Part shown: piece after piece, positions 4,050 through 7,301 of the stretch
Position numbering within the stretch: the first letter of the stretch is position 1
Layout: every line of letters begins with the position of its first letter
Origin: an uncultured Clostridia bacterium
Lineage (GTDB): Bacteria > Bacillota > Clostridia > Christensenellales > Aristaeellaceae
Length of the DNA stretch: 7,301 bases
NCBI GenBank assembly: GCA_946410395.1
Contig: CAMKAE010000110.1
Span: forward strand, 1-7,301
Direction: 5' to 3'
Translations under genes and position numbers: made by a program
Notes under the pieces: model-generated
What the model was told of the DNA's origin: nothing
Databases searched by the model: none
The model's input: the letters and a program-made list of their open reading frames with translations, nothing else

Positions 4050-5717
4050 ATGCGGGAGACGAAACAGCAGAGCAAGCTCCGGGTGGTATCCCTGGGCGGC
4101 GTGGATGAAATCGGCAAGAACATGTATGTCTTTGAGTACGAGGACGATATTATCGTCGTGGACTGCGGGAGCATTTTCCCGAAGGAAGACATGCTGGGCG
4201 TGGACCTGGTGATCCCGGACGTATCCTACCTGGTGAGCAAGCGGAAGAATGTCCGGGGCTATTTGCTGACCCACGGACATGAGGACCACATCGGCGGAAC
4301 GCCCTACATCCTGCGGCAGGTGCCCGCTCCGCTCTACGGCACCAAGCTGACCCTGGCCCTGGTGGACCTGAAGCTGAAGGAGCACCGGATCAGCGGCATC
4401 CCCATGATGGTGGTGCAGCCCCGGGACACGGTGAAGCTGGGCAAGTTCACCTGCCAGTTCATCCATGTGAGTCACTCCATCGCCGGGTCCTGCGCCATCG
4501 CCATCACCTGCCCGGCGGGCACGGTGCTCTTTTCCGGTGACTTCAAGGTGGACTATACCCCCATCGACGGCGACGTGATCGATCTGCAGACCCTTGCGGC
4601 CCTGGGTGAGCGGGGCGTCATGGCCATGCTGTGCGAATCCACCAACGTGGAGCGCCCGGGCCACACCATGAGCGAGCTCAAGGTGGGCACCACCTTCCAG
4701 CGTTGCTTTGACGAGGCGCAGGGCCGGGTCATCGTGGCCATGTTTGCCTCCAACATCCACCGGATGCAGATGGTCATCGACAGCGCCATCTGCCACAACC
4801 GGCGGGTTTGCTTCATCGGCCGGAGCATGATCAACGTCAGCAACGTGGCCATGGAGATCGGAGAGCTGCGGATCCCCGAGGGCTGGCTGGTTCCCCAGGA
4901 GGAGCTGGACCGCTATCCGGACGAGAACGTCCTGGTGCTGACCACCGGCTCCCAGGGCGAGCCCATGGCGGGCCTGACCCGCATGGCCTACGCCGAGCAC
5001 CGCCGGCTGCAGATCCGGCCCAGCGACATGGTCATCATCTCCGCCACCCCGATCCCCGGCAACGAGAAGTTCATCAGCCGGGTCATCAACCAGCTCTACC
5101 GCTGCGGCGCCCAGGTGGTGTATTCCGCCATGGAGTCGGTGCACGTCTCCGGCCACGCCTGCCAGGAGGAGCTGAAGCTGATGCACGCCCTGGTGCGGCC
5201 GAAGTACTTCATCCCCATCCACGGCGAGTACCGCATGCTCTGGCAGCACGCGGAGCTGGCGGAGAGCATGGGCATGGACATCCGCAACATCGTGATCCCG
5301 GAGATCGGCCAGGTCATTGAGATGACCGAGGACAGCCTGGCCCTGGGCGAGCAGGTGCCCAGCGGCACGGTGCTGGTGGACGGCCTGGGCGTGGGCGACG
5401 TGGGCAATGTGGTGCTGCGGGACCGCAAGCACCTCTCCGAGGACGGCCTGATCATCACGGTCATGGCCATCGACCGCGACGAGTGCAAGCTCGTCAGCGG
5501 CCCGGATATCATCAGCCGCGGCTTCATCTATGTCCGGGAGAACGAGGACATCATCGACAACACCCGGGAGCTGGTGCGGGAGATCCTCGCGGACAGCGAT
5601 CTGTCCGGCGAGAACTGGCCTGACCTGAAGAACCGCATCAAGGACGAGGTACACCGCTTCATCTTTGAGAAGATCAAGCGCAATCCCATGATTTTGCCCA
5701 TTATCCTGGATGTTTGA
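4050..5717 (+). CDS. rnj: Ribonuclease J
   Basis: A 555-aa cytoplasmic ribonuclease of the metallo-beta-lactamase/beta-CASP family. RNase J combines endonuclease and 5'-to-3' exonuclease activity in mRNA decay and rRNA maturation in bacteria lacking RNase E. Seen: VVSLGGVDEIGKNMY (12-26) at the N-terminus; the zinc motif HGHEDH at 75-80 (His75, His77, Asp79, His80); His142 in VSHSI; Asp164 in FSGDFK; the beta-CASP domain with CESTN (195-199), FASNIHRMQ (232-240), GRSM (257-260) and TGSQGEP (299-305); SGHA with His369; and IPIHGEYRM with His391. The C-terminal part (about 445-555) is the dimerisation-type domain. All catalytic residues are present, and the length equals that of Bacillus RNase J1. 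AAAGGAGG 5 nt before ATG fixes the start. It has its own promoter and a 119-nt leader, and is followed by a hairpin and a peptidase gene. J1 and J2 cannot be told apart from this window. Confidence 0.97.
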   Translation: MRETKQQSKLRVVSLGGVDEIGKNMYVFEYEDDIIVVDCGSIFPKEDMLGVDLVIPDVSYLVSKRKNVRGYLLTHGHEDHIGGTPYILRQVPAPLYGTKLTLALVDLKLKEHRISGIPMMVVQPRDTVKLGKFTCQFIHVSHSIAGSCAIAITCPAGTVLFSGDFKVDYTPIDGDVIDLQTLAALGERGVMAMLCESTNVERPGHTMSELKVGTTFQRCFDEAQGRVIVAMFASNIHRMQMVIDSAICHNRRVCFIGRSMINVSNVAMEIGELRIPEGWLVPQEELDRYPDENVLVLTTGSQGEPMAGLTRMAYAEHRRLQIRPSDMVIISATPIPGNEKFISRVINQLYRCGAQVVYSAMESVHVSGHACQEELKLMHALVRPKYFIPIHGEYRMLWQHAELAESMGMDIRNIVIPEIGQVIEMTEDSLALGEQVPSGTVLVDGLGVGDVGNVVLRDRKHLSEDGLIITVMAIDRDECKLVSGPDIISRGFIYVRENEDIIDNTRELVREILADSDLSGENWPDLKNRIKDEVHRFIFEKIKRNPMILPIILDV

Positions 5718-5738
5718 GAACCGTGCGGGAGACTTCCC

Positions 5739-5773
5739 GGGGATTCCGCTTCTGCGGGAGCGGAATCCCCTTT
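5739..5773 (+). terminator. Long hairpin after rnj, weak or partial terminator
   Basis: A 14-bp stem (5739-5752 with 5757-5770, one T-G wobble, no bulge) closes on TGCG and is followed by only TTTGAAATT. The stem is stronger than needed, but the T tract is short, so it may terminate partially, or protect or process the transcript between rnj and the peptidase gene. No promoter was found between it and the next gene. Confidence 0.65.
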
Positions 5774-5802
5774 GAAATTAAACGTAAACGGAGGAAACGA
5801 GC

Positions 5803-7296
5803 ATGAACCTGAATGAAGCCATCGGGCGCCTGAACGACGCCGAGCGTGACCTGCTGGCCTACAGCCATGCCATGGGCGTACTGAGCGTGGACGGAGATAC
5901 CGTGGCGCCGAAGAACAGCGCCGAAGGGCGGGCGCAGACCATGTCCGTCCTCAGCGGGTTCTACCATGAGATCATTACCGACCCGGCGCTTCGGGAGGCC
6001 TGCGGGATCATCCTGGCCGCGCCGGAGGTCGACAGGGTCACCCGCCGCCGCGCCGAGGAGCGCAAGGAGGAGAGCGACGACTTTTTCATCACGCCGAAGG
6101 ATGAGTACATGGCCTATGAGGCCCTGGTGCAGGAGGCCGGCGCCGTGTGGCACGAGGCCAAGGGCAAGAGCGACTGGGAGGCTTTCCGGCCGTATCTGGA
6201 AAAGATCGTGGATTTCAACCGCCGCTATGCCGCCCGGAAGGACGCCTCCAAGGCCGCCTACGACGTCCTGCTGGACAACTATGAGAAGGGGTGCAGCATG
6301 GCGGCCCTGGATCCCTTCTTCGCCGATCTGCGGGAAAAGCTGACCCCTCTCATCGCGGCGGTGGGCCAGAAGCCGCAGCCGGACACCTCCTTCATCACCG
6401 GACGTTTTCCGGTGGAGAAGCAGCGGATCTTCTCCGACAAACTCATGGCGCTGATGGGCATCAACCGGGACGACTGCGCCATCGGCGAGACGGAGCATCC
6501 CTTCACCGACAGCAACAACAAGCACGACGTGCGCATCACCACACACTATCACGAGGAAGACCCCACCATGAGCATGTACAGCGTGATCCACGAGGGCGGT
6601 CACGCACTGTATGAGCTGGGCGTCGGCGACGAGCTGCAGGGCACTTGTCTGGAGGGCGGCTCCTCCACGGGCATCCACGAGAGCCAGTCCCGCTTCTACG
6701 AGAACATCATCGGCCGCAGCCTGCCCTTCTGCGAGGCGCTGCTGCCGCTGATGCGCGACTGCTTCCTGCAGATGCGGGACGTGACGGCGGAGCAGCTGTG
6801 GCGCGCGGTGAACAAGGCGCAGCCCAGCCTGATCCGCACCGAGGCGGACGAGCTGACCTATTCCATGCACGTCATGATCCGCTATGAGCTGGAGAAGGCC
6901 ATGATGAGCGGCGAGCTGGCGGTGCAGGACGTTCCGGGTGAGTGGAACCGCATGTACAAGACCTACTTGGGCATCGATGTGCCGGACCACCGCCGGGGCG
7001 TGCTCCAGGACAGCCACTGGTCCTTCGGCGGCATCGGGTACTTCCCGGGCTACGCCCTGGGCAACGCCTACGGTGCCCAGATGCTGCGCGCGATGGAGCG
7101 GGATATCGACGTCTGGGGCCCGGTGGGCCGGGGCGATCTGTCGCAGGTCACCGCCTGGCTGCGGGAGCACGTCCACCGCCACGGTCGCCTGCTGCTCCCC
7201 GCGGAGATCCTTCGCAGCGCCGTGGGCGGACCCTTCGATCCCTCCTGCTACACGGACTATCTGACGAAGAAGTATTCGGAGATTTATGGGCTGTGA
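5803..7296 (+). CDS. M32-family metallocarboxypeptidase (thermostable carboxypeptidase 1 type)
   Basis: A 497-aa cytosolic zinc carboxypeptidase that removes C-terminal residues from peptides, with broad specificity in the family (usually not Pro). All six M32 signature motifs are visible: HPF (232-234), DVRIT (242-246), the zinc-binding HEGGH (263-267; His263, catalytic Glu264, His267), HESQ (292-295, third zinc ligand Glu293), IRTEAD (344-349) and GVLQDSHW (399-406). Mostly helical, no signal peptide, and normal length (about 500 aa). GGAGG (5790-5794) with an 8-nt spacer supports the ATG. It begins 85 nt after rnj on the same strand, with a hairpin but no evident promoter between, so it probably depends on read-through from the rnj promoter. 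A role in recycling peptides from protein turnover is likely but inferred. The TGA stop is 5 nt from the window end. Confidence 0.96.
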   Translation: MNLNEAIGRLNDAERDLLAYSHAMGVLSVDGDTVAPKNSAEGRAQTMSVLSGFYHEIITDPALREACGIILAAPEVDRVTRRRAEERKEESDDFFITPKDEYMAYEALVQEAGAVWHEAKGKSDWEAFRPYLEKIVDFNRRYAARKDASKAAYDVLLDNYEKGCSMAALDPFFADLREKLTPLIAAVGQKPQPDTSFITGRFPVEKQRIFSDKLMALMGINRDDCAIGETEHPFTDSNNKHDVRITTHYHEEDPTMSMYSVIHEGGHALYELGVGDELQGTCLEGGSSTGIHESQSRFYENIIGRSLPFCEALLPLMRDCFLQMRDVTAEQLWRAVNKAQPSLIRTEADELTYSMHVMIRYELEKAMMSGELAVQDVPGEWNRMYKTYLGIDVPDHRRGVLQDSHWSFGGIGYFPGYALGNAYGAQMLRAMERDIDVWGPVGRGDLSQVTAWLREHVHRHGRLLLPAEILRSAVGGPFDPSCYTDYLTKKYSEIYGL

Positions 7297-7301
7297 TGGG
7301 A

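Noticed and set aside
3918..5654. A 578-codon - strand frame opposite RNase J
   Set aside because: RNase J is complete with all motifs on the + strand; this frame is a mirror artefact rich in His, Asp, Val and Leu.
5701..7182. A 493-codon - strand frame opposite the M32 peptidase
   Set aside because: Antisense shadow; the + strand gene has all six family motifs.
1..7301. Mobile element, CRISPR array, tRNA or defence system
   Set aside because: No transposase, terminal repeats, regularly spaced repeats, cloverleaf-like tract or defence-type gene was seen; base composition is even outside the control regions.

Overview
The window is G+C-rich coding DNA that reads most naturally as a chromosomal segment of a G+C-rich, strictly anaerobic member of the Firmicutes (Clostridia, gut-commensal type). 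Support for this: near-consensus Shine-Dalgarno sites (AAGGAGGT, AAAGGAGG, AGGAGGAGG) precede most genes; extended -10 promoters are visible; a full-length RNase J is present; and one gene encodes an aldo/keto reductase-like protein with a C-terminal pair of 4Fe-4S motifs, a type common in anaerobic Clostridia. The taxonomic placement is an inference, not a proof.

Layout, left to right. Positions 2-55 hold the last 17 codons of an unidentified + strand gene, followed by two back-to-back terminators. On the - strand come a class II fructose-bisphosphate aldolase (143-1108) with its own promoter, and upstream of it an aldo/keto reductase-like ferredoxin-domain protein (1207-2355); a palindromic hairpin separates the two. 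Divergent from the latter is a small + strand gene (2534-2791, 85 aa) that I do not recognise, with a possible Cys2-His-Cys metal site. It shares a bidirectional terminator with a - strand TIM-barrel amidohydrolase (2859-3713). A 336-bp divergent intergenic region (3714-4049) follows, with a good promoter for each side. The right half is + strand: ribonuclease J (4050-5717), a long hairpin, and an M32 metallocarboxypeptidase (5803-7296). The last 5 bases hold nothing.

How the genes work together: there is no sign of one dedicated pathway. The aldolase is central glycolysis. RNase J is the core mRNA decay and processing nuclease. The M32 enzyme is a cytosolic peptidase that may be co-transcribed with rnj by read-through. 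The reductase-like protein and the amidohydrolase are stand-alone enzymes of unknown substrate, each next to its own control signals. No tRNA, rRNA, CRISPR array, insertion sequence, phage module or defence cassette is visible. The window looks like ordinary housekeeping chromosome; the points most worth a second look are the apparently incomplete catalytic tetrad of the aldo/keto reductase-like protein, the orphan 85-aa protein, and the long RNase J leader.
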